A stretch of 42,570 nucleotides of DNA from positions 1-42,570 of the IMG/VR virus record IMGVR_UViG_3300036760_000023. One strand, 5' to 3'. Shown here piece after piece: positions 27,961 through 36,117 of this stretch (position 1 is the first letter of the stretch; each line of letters starts with the position of its first letter). The position numbers and the translations under genes are program-made. The notes under the pieces were generated by a model, which was given only the letters and a program-made list of their open reading frames with translations, searched no databases and was not told the DNA's origin. The stretch comes from a virus.

Positions 27961-30202
27961 TATCTACAAGTCGCTACGCACGCTAGCCGAGAAACTTGGT
28001 CGGGCACCTGCTGCCGACCAAGAGCTTGCTATCAGCGAGGACTCGGTATTCCGAAAGTGGAACCTCTATCCTTACTCCCCCGACAAGCTCATTCAGCGCA
28101 AGAAGTTTGAAATCTTCGAGGAGATGGTTAAGGACGACCAGATCGCCCAGTGTATCGCGGCGCGCAAGCTCCTGCTGCTCTCTCCTGGCTGGGAAGTTGT
28201 GCCAGCGAATGAGAGTGACGAGGCACAGCGGCAGGCAGACTTCATTACTTGGAATTTCGACAAGGCTCTTGACGGCGCGTTTAGTGACGACATTTGGGAG
28301 ATTGCGGGGGCACAAGAGATCGGCTGGTCCCTTAGCGAGAAGGTTTACTCAGTTGCGAAGGAAGGCGACTGGGCCGGCTTCTGGTTCCTTAAGGCTCTTA
28401 AGAGCAAGAATCCCAAAGACTTTAACCTCGTGCGGGATGACTATGATAACCTCTTGCCTGATGGAATATCTCGCATTACACATCCACAGCTCGGTATGCG
28501 GTTACCGGCCTCAAAGTTCGTCCTTTACTCTTACCGCAAACGATACGAAGACCTGTTTGGAACGTCGGTGCTGCGTTCACTGTATGACCTTTGGTGGATC
28601 AAGCATGTCCTAAAGCGTGCGATGGGCGTACACTTTGAGCGTGCCGGTGTACCAGTTGCGGTCGGTAAGTACCCGTCAGGCATGAAGACGGTCGACCAGG
28701 ACAAGCTATTCCAACTGGTCAAGTCGATTCGCTTTGAGAGCGCGGCGGTTATTCCTAAGGAAGTCGAGTTAATGTTTAGTGAGGCGCGCAGCAAGAGCGG
28801 CGAGCATTTCATTGGTGCCATTAAGCACATCGACGAGCAGATTTCTAAGACAATCCTCGGTCAAACCCTGACCCAATCCCAGGGCGACCGCGGGTCACAG
28901 GCGTTGGGCAATGTTCATAAAGATATCCTAGTTCTATATGTAGAGGAACTGGGGCGCGACATTGCGACTAAAGCGATACAAGCCCAGATCATTAAGGACC
29001 TTATCGACTTCAACTTCCCGCAGCCACTTTATCCGACGTTTGTATTTAAGCCCATTGCCCCCGAGGACGAGAAGCCTCGGGTCGACGCCTTCCTGGCCGC
29101 TGCTGACAAAGGCGCGGTGATGATTACAGAAAAAGACGAAGCTGAGATTCGTCGCATCCTCGGCTTTGAAGAAAGAGAAGCCGAAGACAAGTTGCTTTCC
29201 GCTCAACAAGACGCCCAGACGCCCCCCGATGGGGCGGGTCCCTCCCGGAATACTCCCGGTGATAAACCTGCCATCGATAAAAAGGCTGTCACTGAGGAAC
29301 TTGCTGAGCGCATTTTCACAGGCGTGCGACGCCGTACCCTCACTGGCCCAGAACAGCGCGTGAACTTCGCCGAAACGCTACGCACTATAGAGGTAGATGG
29401 TGTTGAGGACATTATGTCCGAACTGTCACCCCTTATGGTACAGGTCCAGGAAGATTTGCTTGCTCAGCTTCAGCGTAAGAAGATTATGGAGAACCAAGAC
29501 ACCGCGGCGATCCAAGATTTAACGATTCGCAACCTGTCAGACATTAAGGCAGTGCTGAAGAATGGTCTTGTTAAGATGGCACGCCGTGGACGCAAGAGCG
29601 CGGCAGGTGAAGTGAACGCCGCTAGGAAGGAAGCCAAGATGGCTGAGCCTTTTAATGTGGCTAAGTTCCTCCCAGAAGAAGTCGAAAAGCTATTTACACA
29701 AAAAGCATTTATGATGACCGGCGCTATTAAGGATCAGGTGCTTGGTATTGCGAAGAACAGCATCTTTGCGAGCCTTAAGAACGGGTTGGGCTACCGTGAA
29801 GCGGCGGCCGGACTCAAAGACGTGCTTGAGCCGTATGTGTCCTCGGGCGCGGCGGATGCCGCCCTTGCCGGTGGACCTCGGCTTGAAACAATCGTGCGCA
29901 CAAACGTCGTCGATGCCTACAACTCGGCGCGCATGGAAGAATTTAAACGTGATACCCAGTTCGTACAGGGCTTGCAGTATTCGGCGATCCTTGATGACCG
30001 TGTCCGTGAGAGCCATGCTGCGATGGATGGACGCCAGTATAAGACTGATGATCCTATTTGGGATAGCTGGAATCCACCGAACGGATATAACTGTCGTTGC
30101 GTGTTGATTCCGGTAACGCTGGTCGATGGCGACTTTGTCCCAAGCAAGCCGCCGCCCGCCAGTGTGGTTCCTGATCCTGGGTTTAAGGAGAACGGATCAT
30201 GA
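27953..30202 (+). CDS. Portal protein fused to Mu gpF-like head morphogenesis domain
   Basis: This 749-residue protein starts at a TTG preceded by GGAAGGA. Residues 1-430 resemble the Mu gp29-like (DUF935) portal family, including KFVLYSYRKRYEDLFGTSVLRSLYDLWWIKH and an EQISKTILGQTLT region. The last 130 residues are a Mu gpF/SPP1 gp7-like minor head domain: TIVRTNVVDAYNSARMEE, QYSAILDDRVRESHAAMDG and WDSWNPPNGYNCRCV. In Mu the two parts are separate genes. The middle (about 430-620) is a helical linker. The fusion fixes the portal to minor head protein ratio at one to one. Confidence 0.85.
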   Translation: MVNIYKSLRTLAEKLGRAPAADQELAISEDSVFRKWNLYPYSPDKLIQRKKFEIFEEMVKDDQIAQCIAARKLLLLSPGWEVVPANESDEAQRQADFITWNFDKALDGAFSDDIWEIAGAQEIGWSLSEKVYSVAKEGDWAGFWFLKALKSKNPKDFNLVRDDYDNLLPDGISRITHPQLGMRLPASKFVLYSYRKRYEDLFGTSVLRSLYDLWWIKHVLKRAMGVHFERAGVPVAVGKYPSGMKTVDQDKLFQLVKSIRFESAAVIPKEVELMFSEARSKSGEHFIGAIKHIDEQISKTILGQTLTQSQGDRGSQALGNVHKDILVLYVEELGRDIATKAIQAQIIKDLIDFNFPQPLYPTFVFKPIAPEDEKPRVDAFLAAADKGAVMITEKDEAEIRRILGFEEREAEDKLLSAQQDAQTPPDGAGPSRNTPGDKPAIDKKAVTEELAERIFTGVRRRTLTGPEQRVNFAETLRTIEVDGVEDIMSELSPLMVQVQEDLLAQLQRKKIMENQDTAAIQDLTIRNLSDIKAVLKNGLVKMARRGRKSAAGEVNAARKEAKMAEPFNVAKFLPEEVEKLFTQKAFMMTGAIKDQVLGIAKNSIFASLKNGLGYREAAAGLKDVLEPYVSSGAADAALAGGPRLETIVRTNVVDAYNSARMEEFKRDTQFVQGLQYSAILDDRVRESHAAMDGRQYKTDDPIWDSWNPPNGYNCRCVLIPVTLVDGDFVPSKPPPASVVPDPGFKENGS

Positions 30203-30330
30203 TCGTATGGCTTATTAAACATTGGTTTCTAACCTTGGTTGGTTATTGCGGCTTTGTGATTTTCCTTGGCTTCTTTATCTCGGCCGGCGCAGAAGAATAT
30301 TCAGAACATGAGGACTATTATGCCAGCTGA
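30199..30330 (+). CDS. Small membrane protein in the head module
   Basis: This 43-residue ORF is preceded by AAGGAG and overlaps the portal stop (ATGA). It has one long hydrophobic segment (residues 3-29) and an acidic tail (GAEEYSEHEDYY). Its 3' end overlaps the protease gene. A holin-like gene within the head module is unusual, and its role is unknown. Confidence 0.55.
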   Translation: MIVWLIKHWFLTLVGYCGFVIFLGFFISAGAEEYSEHEDYYAS

Positions 30331-31888
30331 ATTGCACGCCTGCGTTGACGAGTTAATGAAACAAGGCAAAGACGAAGATTCTGCTTTCGCTATCTGTACT
30401 GATTCACTCCAGAAGGCCGGTAAGCTTACCGAGAACGATGTCGTTGAGCTTAAGGCTGCGTGGGAACTGAAGAAGAAAAAGAAGCGGATGGAGACCTATG
30501 CAGAACTCGACCAAGTCGAAATTTTACAAGTGGGAGCATTACCCGAGCGCGGTATTGCTTTCACGCGCAGCGACCTTAAAGAGATTGCGAACAACACGAA
30601 CCAACTCATCGCCGAGGGGTTACACAATCCACCCGGCAAGCTGGGTCATGAGGATGATCAGGCATTTGCGCGCGAGAGTGGACTCCCTGCTGCTGGTTGG
30701 GTTGAGAGCCTGTCTGTCGTGGGAGACAAACTCCTGGCAAAATTCAAAGACGTCCCGAAAATCCTCATGCGCGCCTTCAAAGAAAAGCTCTACAGGAAAA
30801 TTAGCTCGGAAGTCTACTTCGACTTCTCGCACCCGAAAACCCATCAGTCTATGGGGAAGGTTCTTCGGGCTGTCGCTTTCTTAGGAGCCGATATTCCGCA
30901 GGTGAAAGGACTTGCCGACTTCCTTGGTGAGAAGCCAAAGGCATATGCCTTTATGGAGGGCGAGCATGCGCGTATGGGTGAGATCAATATCAGCATTACG
31001 CTGCCTGATCCCAATGAAGCGCCGGCCATGCCGCCTGTTAGCCCTGAGACTCCCGTTACTCCGGCGCCTGGACCGATTGCTGCGGAAGGTTTAGCGGGCC
31101 GCGACCTTGAATATTATCGTCAGGCTGAAGCCGTCGCCGACCAACTCAAGAGAATGGCAGTACCAGAATTTGACTCAGATGCCAGCGTCGAATCCATGCT
31201 CCGCTTTGTGGGGCGGACAGGCGCGGTCACGTGTTCAAGCATGCCGGAATTCAGACAGCGATCTGATAATCCGGAAGGCTTGTGTGCGTGGCTTGAGGCA
31301 AGAGCAAAAGAGCGAGGCTATGTGGCGATACCGCCGGCCGAGCCAACACCGAAAGAGGAGAGTGCAATGGACCCTAAAAAGATGGAAGAGCTCTCGGCCA
31401 AGCTGGCCGAAGCAGAGTCCGCCCGCGCCACCTCGGAGAAGGAATCGGTTGAACTCAAGGACCAAGTTAAGAAGTTGTCCGAAGAGATCGCGGCCGAGCG
31501 GAAGAAGCAGTTCGATACGAAGGTTGGAGCGTTCGTTGAAGCCAATAAGGCTTCGATCACGCCCGCCATTGAACCGGCTTTCCGCGCCCTTTGCGAGAGC
31601 GTAGGCGAAGGCGAAGTTGAAGTCAAGCTGTCCGAGAATCCCGAGAAGATCGGCAAAACCGATCTCGTCATGCGCTTCACTGAGGCACTCATCAAAGCCA
31701 AAGTGGTTCCGCTGGGCGAAATCAAGGGCGACAAGGAACAGGCTGAGATCGACTTCAAGACGCCTAAAGGCGCGAATTACCGCGTCGAACTCCACGAGCA
31801 GGCCCAGCGCCTAGTCGCGGAGAAGAAAATTAGTTACGGTGACGCGATTCGGGAAGCCGTTAAGGCCAATCCCGAGTTGGCGGCCTAA
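30320..31888 (+). CDS. Prohead protease (Mu gpI-like) with C-terminal scaffold
   Basis: The ATG at 30320 follows GAGGA and gives 522 residues. Residues 1-60 are a small helical cap. The protease part includes IAFTRSDLKEIANNTNQL, KLGHEDDQAFARESGLPAAGWVESL, KISSEVYFDF and VAFLGADIPQV, as in Mu gpI-like capsid proteases. After a Pro-rich linker, residues 350-522 are a charged helical scaffold domain. An internal ribosome site and ATG at 31367 probably allow separate scaffold production. The protease is expected to remove the scaffold during maturation. Confidence 0.8.
   Translation: MPAELHACVDELMKQGKDEDSAFAICTDSLQKAGKLTENDVVELKAAWELKKKKKRMETYAELDQVEILQVGALPERGIAFTRSDLKEIANNTNQLIAEGLHNPPGKLGHEDDQAFARESGLPAAGWVESLSVVGDKLLAKFKDVPKILMRAFKEKLYRKISSEVYFDFSHPKTHQSMGKVLRAVAFLGADIPQVKGLADFLGEKPKAYAFMEGEHARMGEINISITLPDPNEAPAMPPVSPETPVTPAPGPIAAEGLAGRDLEYYRQAEAVADQLKRMAVPEFDSDASVESMLRFVGRTGAVTCSSMPEFRQRSDNPEGLCAWLEARAKERGYVAIPPAEPTPKEESAMDPKKMEELSAKLAEAESARATSEKESVELKDQVKKLSEEIAAERKKQFDTKVGAFVEANKASITPAIEPAFRALCESVGEGEVEVKLSENPEKIGKTDLVMRFTEALIKAKVVPLGEIKGDKEQAEIDFKTPKGANYRVELHEQAQRLVAEKKISYGDAIREAVKANPELAA
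31367..31888 (+). CDS. Nested scaffold protein (internal start)
   Basis: In frame with the protease gene, an ATG at 31367 is preceded by AAAGAGGAG 7 bases upstream, a better ribosome site than that of the full-length gene. The 173-residue product begins MDPKKMEELSAKLAEAES, a coiled coil typical of scaffolds, and ends in AIREAVKANPELAA. Lambda C/Nu3 and Mu I/Z show the same nested plan. Expression is inferred. Confidence 0.7.
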   Translation: MDPKKMEELSAKLAEAESARATSEKESVELKDQVKKLSEEIAAERKKQFDTKVGAFVEANKASITPAIEPAFRALCESVGEGEVEVKLSENPEKIGKTDLVMRFTEALIKAKVVPLGEIKGDKEQAEIDFKTPKGANYRVELHEQAQRLVAEKKISYGDAIREAVKANPELAA

Positions 31889-31911
31889 AGCCTACGCAAA
31901 GGAGATAACCT

Positions 31912-32292
31912 ATGAGTCTTAAAGTTGCTGTCCTTGAGATGGCGTTCGCCGCAGAGGCGACCATCACCGAGGGACAAATCCTCAAACTCGGCGCCGCTGA
32001 TCGCGGTGTCACGCCTGCTGCCGCTGCCACTGACAAGCTGTTCGGAGTTGCTTGTCACGACGCTGCCAGCGCCGCGACTGTCCGGGTTGCCCTGATGGGC
32101 GAAGCTGTTCTTAAAGCGGGCGGCACGATTGCCCGTGGTGACCTACTGACGTCGAATGCTTCGGGCTTGGCTATTGCCGCAGCGCCGGCGACGGGAATCA
32201 ATAACCGCATCGTCGGAGTTGCGATTGATGCGGCTGTTAGCGGCGATCTGTTCTCGGCTTTGCTGTCGCAGAGCGAGAAGCAGGGCCTGTAA
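31912..32292 (+). CDS. Head decoration protein (DUF2190-like)
   Basis: This 126-residue protein is preceded by AAAGGAGATAA. It is Ala/Gly-rich and beta-forming: AEATITEGQILKLGA, FGVACHDAASAATVRVALMGEAVLKAGGTIARGD and NNRIVGVAIDA, the pattern of DUF2190/gpD-like capsid cementing proteins. It sits between scaffold and major capsid genes, as usual. No further enzyme function is expected. Confidence 0.75.
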   Translation: MSLKVAVLEMAFAAEATITEGQILKLGAADRGVTPAAAATDKLFGVACHDAASAATVRVALMGEAVLKAGGTIARGDLLTSNASGLAIAAAPATGINNRIVGVAIDAAVSGDLFSALLSQSEKQGL

Positions 32293-32315
32293 TTAAGAGC
32301 TAAGGAGAAAATACA

Positions 32316-33272
32316 ATGGAACAACCGCACCTCCAAAAGCTGGCCGAGCCCCGCGACTTGCACGTTGACGCGGTACTCACCAACTTCAGTCAGCAGTATA
32401 AGAACGAAGATTACATCTGCGAGTCCGTTCTCCCGCAGGTTAAGGTCAAGAAGCGGAGCGATGTTTGGTTCAAGTATGATAAGGACCAACGCTTCACCTT
32501 GCCAGAGATGAAGATCGACCCGAAAGGTAAGGTTGGCGAAGCCGACCTAAAAGTCTCCACGGATAACTATTCCGTGAAGGACTACGGCCTTGAGGAGTTC
32601 GTGTCTCAAGCCGAGATGGACAACGCCGACAACCCTCTGGACCCCCAGCGGGACGCCGTCGACCTAATCATGGGCCTGCTTATGCTGGCGCGTGAGAAGC
32701 GTTGCGCCGACCTCGTGTTTGCGGCCGGCTCTTACGGTTCGCAGACGTCTGTGCCTGCGAACAAGTGGACGCACCTCACCAACGGTACGCCGTTGACTGA
32801 TGCGATGTCGGCGCTTGACATTCCGTTCCTGCGCCCCAACATCGCGGTCTTTGGTGCGGACTCTTGGCGAGCGTTCCGTTCTCACCCGCAAATCGTTGAT
32901 GCGGTTAAGGGAGCGACGCGCTTGCAGGGAGCGAAGGGTGGTATCGCGTCTCGTGAAGACGTAGCCGCCTTGTTCGAGCTCGACGCGGTCTATGTCGGCC
33001 GCTCGCGCTACAATACGGCTAAGCTCGGTCAGACCGCGTCGTATACGCGCCTCTGGGTGGACAACGCCGCGTTCCTTCGGATCGAGAAGAGCCTTTCGCC
33101 TCGGTCTGTGTCGTTCGGTTGTTCGCTGTCCGAGATGGAGCCGACTGCTATGGTTCGCCGCGACGATGCGCGTGGAATCAAGGGTGGTATCTCCGTCCGC
33201 GTGGCGCATAACATGGACGAGAAGATCAAGGCAGCTGACCTCGGCTACCTGTACACGGACACCAACGCGTAA
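32316..33272 (+). CDS. Major capsid protein
   Basis: This 318-residue protein follows a strong TAAGGAG site. The order scaffold, decoration, this gene, then connector proteins identifies it, and the sequence resembles HK97-fold major capsid proteins: an N-arm (LTNFSQQYKNEDYICESVLPQVKVKKRSDVWFKYD), a spine helix near LIMGLLMLAREKRCADLVF, and a C-terminal VRVAHNMDEKIKAADLGYLY. It lacks a long cleavable N-terminal domain, consistent with a separate scaffold. Confidence 0.82.
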   Translation: MEQPHLQKLAEPRDLHVDAVLTNFSQQYKNEDYICESVLPQVKVKKRSDVWFKYDKDQRFTLPEMKIDPKGKVGEADLKVSTDNYSVKDYGLEEFVSQAEMDNADNPLDPQRDAVDLIMGLLMLAREKRCADLVFAAGSYGSQTSVPANKWTHLTNGTPLTDAMSALDIPFLRPNIAVFGADSWRAFRSHPQIVDAVKGATRLQGAKGGIASREDVAALFELDAVYVGRSRYNTAKLGQTASYTRLWVDNAAFLRIEKSLSPRSVSFGCSLSEMEPTAMVRRDDARGIKGGISVRVAHNMDEKIKAADLGYLYTDTNA

Positions 33273-33290
33273 GCGTTAGGCCCTCGCAAG

Positions 33291-33316
33291 GGGGCATCCT
33301 AGAAATAGGGTGCCCC
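33291..33316 (+). terminator. Intercistronic hairpin after the capsid gene
   Basis: GGGGCATCCT and AGGGTGCCCC form a 10-base stem with one G-T pair and the loop AGAAAT. No T-tract follows. It may stabilise the capsid message or partly end transcription, lowering expression of downstream genes. It is not a full terminator. Confidence 0.5.
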
Positions 33317-33332
33317 TCATGAGAGGACTAAA

Positions 33333-33827
33333 ATGGCATACTGCACAGCGACTGAAGCCAAAGACAAAGACCTAAGCCGACAGGTTGCGCAGGCGGCTTG
33401 GGTAGATGCAGATGTTGATGATCGTATTGCTGAAGGGGATGCGGTTATTAACGGCTACCTGGGCGGCTTGGGTTATGATCTACCTTTTGCCGTAACCCCT
33501 CCTTTAGTTAAGCGGCTTTCGATTCTTTATGCACGGTATGCTTGTCTGCGTGACATGCACCATCACTTCTCGCCTAGTCAGGCTGGAGGTAAGGGGTACG
33601 AGGGTTATAAGGAGCAGTTCGACGCTCTTATTAAAGCAATTCTAGCCGGCGAAATAGACCTTATCGACGCCGCTGGTGAACCAATCCCAACAACGGGCGC
33701 CGAAGAAATGAGGGTTCAGACAAATACCGTAGACCTACAGCGCGCAATGACAATGGGTGATCCGGAAAGTGAAATCCTTGATGGTACAGATTACGCGGAT
33801 GCTGAACGCTTAGGGAATCCCGAATAA
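33333..33827 (+). CDS. Head-tail connector (Mu gp36-like, DUF1320)
   Basis: This 164-residue protein is preceded by GAGAGGA. It shows the DUF1320 pattern: YCTATEAKDKDLSRQ, DDRIAEGDAVINGYLGGLGYDLPF, PPLVKRLSILYARYACL. This group forms the ring between portal and tail. It stands right behind the capsid gene and before a gpG-like gene, as in Mu. Confidence 0.82.
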   Translation: MAYCTATEAKDKDLSRQVAQAAWVDADVDDRIAEGDAVINGYLGGLGYDLPFAVTPPLVKRLSILYARYACLRDMHHHFSPSQAGGKGYEGYKEQFDALIKAILAGEIDLIDAAGEPIPTTGAEEMRVQTNTVDLQRAMTMGDPESEILDGTDYADAERLGNPE

Positions 33828-34424
33828 ATGGCTGGAGTCAAGGTGACGATTACGAATCTTAAGGCGGTTCAAGAAGCTTTGGCCCGCGTTAAAAAGAAAC
33901 TTGACGACCTGAATCCAATCGCCAGGAAGGCGACGCTTTACCTGCTCGGGTTAGTCACTAAGAATTTCTCAAGCAGTAGCCCAGCGGCGAAGAACTGGCC
34001 GCCGCTTTCAATCTTCACCATGTTCCTGCGCCGTCGTCGTGTATCGGCTCCTAACCGCGCTGGCAATGTGGTGCCTCTTAATGATACCGGACTATTGCGT
34101 AACTCAAATTTTCCTTTCGTGCGTGAGAATGGGTCTGAGTTTGGCATCGTCAATAATGTGAAGTATGCCTCAACCCATCAGTTCGGCGGAGTAAGTAGTG
34201 CCAGCACCGTTGAGGTGACAAAGTTTCGCCGTAAGAACCCGGCGACCGGCAAGCGCGTGCGGCTAAAGAAGGGAACTGCACCTACCTATCTTGTCCATAT
34301 TAAGGCCGGCCATAAAATCCCGGCACGCCCATTTTTCCCGTCGCGAGAAGAATATCTTCCAGGCATTATGAGCATTATGCGGCGCTACCGCGACGATGCT
34401 TTAGGAGGCACTGCCGGTGCCTAG
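33828..34424 (+). CDS. Tail completion protein (Mu gpG-like virion morphogenesis)
   Basis: This 198-residue protein starts at the base after the connector stop. Its marks are KATLYLLGLVTKNF, WPPLS, LNDTGLLRNSNF, EFGIVNNVKYASTHQFGG and a C-terminal IPARPFF, all shared with the Mu gpG-like virion morphogenesis family. The long insertion between HQFGG and PARPF contains a basic stretch. It overlaps the next gene by 8 bases. Confidence 0.82.
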   Translation: MAGVKVTITNLKAVQEALARVKKKLDDLNPIARKATLYLLGLVTKNFSSSSPAAKNWPPLSIFTMFLRRRRVSAPNRAGNVVPLNDTGLLRNSNFPFVRENGSEFGIVNNVKYASTHQFGGVSSASTVEVTKFRRKNPATGKRVRLKKGTAPTYLVHIKAGHKIPARPFFPSREEYLPGIMSIMRRYRDDALGGTAGA

Positions 34425-34890
34425 CTTAGAAGAACAAGTCTGGGACGCTATTAAGACTAAGCTAATCGCGGCACAAGTTAGCGGTCAGCCACTTGAATAC
34501 ATTAAGGCCAACAGTTTAATTGATGGCCACTTCCTCACTGAGCCTTCGGGCGTTTTCCCCTGTCTTATGCTTGAGCCAGAATCGGTTAAGGAAGAACCAC
34601 ATTCGGCCCCAGAAAGATTGAAGCTCACATACATTTATTCAATCTACTGTGCGGTTGAGAACATGAATTTCGGTACTGGGATTATGGGCGACGTTTCTAA
34701 TAAAGGAATCGTCGACCTAGTTAATGATGTTAAGAATGTCTTAAGCGCAGACCTGAGATTAGGGCTTGCAAGCTCTGGCGTTCTTAGAATCACGTTCCCA
34801 AATACGAAATATTTTGTGGATAATTACCCTATCCGCGAAGCCGTCATCACCACTGAGATTCAGGCGACGGTAACCAAGCAGGGACGTTAA
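34417..34890 (+). CDS. Tail terminator (Mu gp37-like)
   Basis: This 157-residue protein starts at a GTG inside the preceding gene. Size, mixed alpha/beta content and place between the gpG-like and tail tube genes fit the tail terminator. The sequence includes FPCLMLEPESVKEEPHSAPERLKLTYIYSIYCAVE-type strands and AVITTEIQATV at the end. Family membership is inferred mainly from synteny. Confidence 0.65.
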   Translation: MPSLEEQVWDAIKTKLIAAQVSGQPLEYIKANSLIDGHFLTEPSGVFPCLMLEPESVKEEPHSAPERLKLTYIYSIYCAVENMNFGTGIMGDVSNKGIVDLVNDVKNVLSADLRLGLASSGVLRITFPNTKYFVDNYPIREAVITTEIQATVTKQGR

Positions 34891-34902
34891 AGGAGAAAAG
34901 CA

Positions 34903-35874
34903 ATGACATTGGCGACGAGCGAATCAAGGCAACTCGGACTGGTCAAAGAATCAGTCCGCGGCACTGCCGTGACCCCCGCTACTAAGTGGCGGGCGATTAC
35001 GGTTGATAGCGAATTAGAGTATACCCTTAACCTGATTGACGATGAAGCGAAGCGTGGAATTTCAGCGAAGTTCCCCGCCCAGCCTGGCGTCAAGACTGGC
35101 ACAGGGTCGATTAAATTCCCGGTACGCGCTTCTCACATCGGTGAATTTGTACAAATGCTGCTCGGCAATCCCACAACCGTCGACGTTGGTGTGGCGGGTT
35201 CAGCCGTTCAGCATACCTTCCTGGCGCCGCCCGCGGTTAGTGTTATTCAACCGCAGAGCTTCACCATGTACCTTGACCGTGGCACGCATGTTAAGCGTTA
35301 TAGCCTTTGTAACGCCAGCAAGCTCACGTTCTCTGGTGATAGCGAAGGGTTGACGCAGATGGAAGCCGCGGTCATGTTTAAGACAGAGGATAGCGGCGGC
35401 TCAATCGGCACTCCCGTCTATACGACCGAGAGCGACGAACTCGCTTCTTATCAAACGCAACTCAAGATTGACGGCACGACTAACGTGCAAGTCAAGAGCT
35501 TCGAGTTTGTGCTTGAGAACGGTCTCTTCCCGCAACGCACCTTCAATAGCTCGCAAGACATTCGCGATCTATTGGCGGTTGGTCCGCATAAGATCAGCGG
35601 CAAATTCGATATCTACATTGAAGACGATACCGAACGCGCTAAGTTCCTCGCCGGTACGCAATCGGCGTTGCGCTTACTCATTGAGGGAGAAGTTCTGGAA
35701 GGCGTGATCAAGAATACGCTTGACATTAATATCCCGAAGGTGAAGTATCGCGCGTTCCCGTTCGGCGACATGGATGGCCTACTCGGTGTCTCTGCTGAAT
35801 TCGAAGCCGAGTATTCTTTCACAGATTCAAAGCTCGCTGACGTTGTCGTTATTAATAACGTAACAGCTTACTAA
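34903..35874 (+). CDS. Major tail tube protein
   Basis: This 323-residue protein follows a strong AAAGGAG. It is beta-rich with VKESVRGTAVTPATKWR near the start and repeated strand patterns of the long tail-tube type (about 300 residues) found in siphoviruses. The next genes are a small chaperone-like ORF and the tape measure. No sheath gene is seen, which argues for a non-contractile tail. Confidence 0.8.
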   Translation: MTLATSESRQLGLVKESVRGTAVTPATKWRAITVDSELEYTLNLIDDEAKRGISAKFPAQPGVKTGTGSIKFPVRASHIGEFVQMLLGNPTTVDVGVAGSAVQHTFLAPPAVSVIQPQSFTMYLDRGTHVKRYSLCNASKLTFSGDSEGLTQMEAAVMFKTEDSGGSIGTPVYTTESDELASYQTQLKIDGTTNVQVKSFEFVLENGLFPQRTFNSSQDIRDLLAVGPHKISGKFDIYIEDDTERAKFLAGTQSALRLLIEGEVLEGVIKNTLDINIPKVKYRAFPFGDMDGLLGVSAEFEAEYSFTDSKLADVVVINNVTAY

Positions 35875-35886
35875 GGGGGCCGGTCG

Positions 35887-36117
35887 ATGGAAATCAGGAT
35901 TACACCTGAGCAAATCGCCAATGCCTCCATCGGCAATGGTTCGTCAGCAGTAGCAGCGGGTAAAGCTGCTGCTGCTGGCGACCCTACCCTTCTGAGTAAT
36001 TTCCTGGCTCACGCTTTGAAGTCACAAATCCGTAGGGCTACAAGAGACGACGTTGACGCCGGTAAGAAGGCACTCGAGTTCTTGGACTGTATTGACGTAA
36101 AGGTTGAGTTCGTCTAG
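35887..36117 (+). CDS. Small protein in tail chaperone position
   Basis: This 76-residue protein starts after AAGGGGG. Its position between tube and tape measure is that of tail assembly chaperones, but no -1 slippery site or second overlapping frame was found, so the usual frameshifted G-GT pair is missing. The middle is Ala/Gly-rich (AVAAGKAAAAGDP). Stop and next start overlap (TAGTG). Confidence 0.6.
   Translation: MEIRITPEQIANASIGNGSSAVAAGKAAAAGDPTLLSNFLAHALKSQIRRATRDDVDAGKKALEFLDCIDVKVEFV

Noticed and set aside
33291-33316. Full terminator after the capsid gene
   Set aside because: The stem is strong but no T-tract follows and the next gene is only 17 bases away; it is listed as an intercistronic hairpin.
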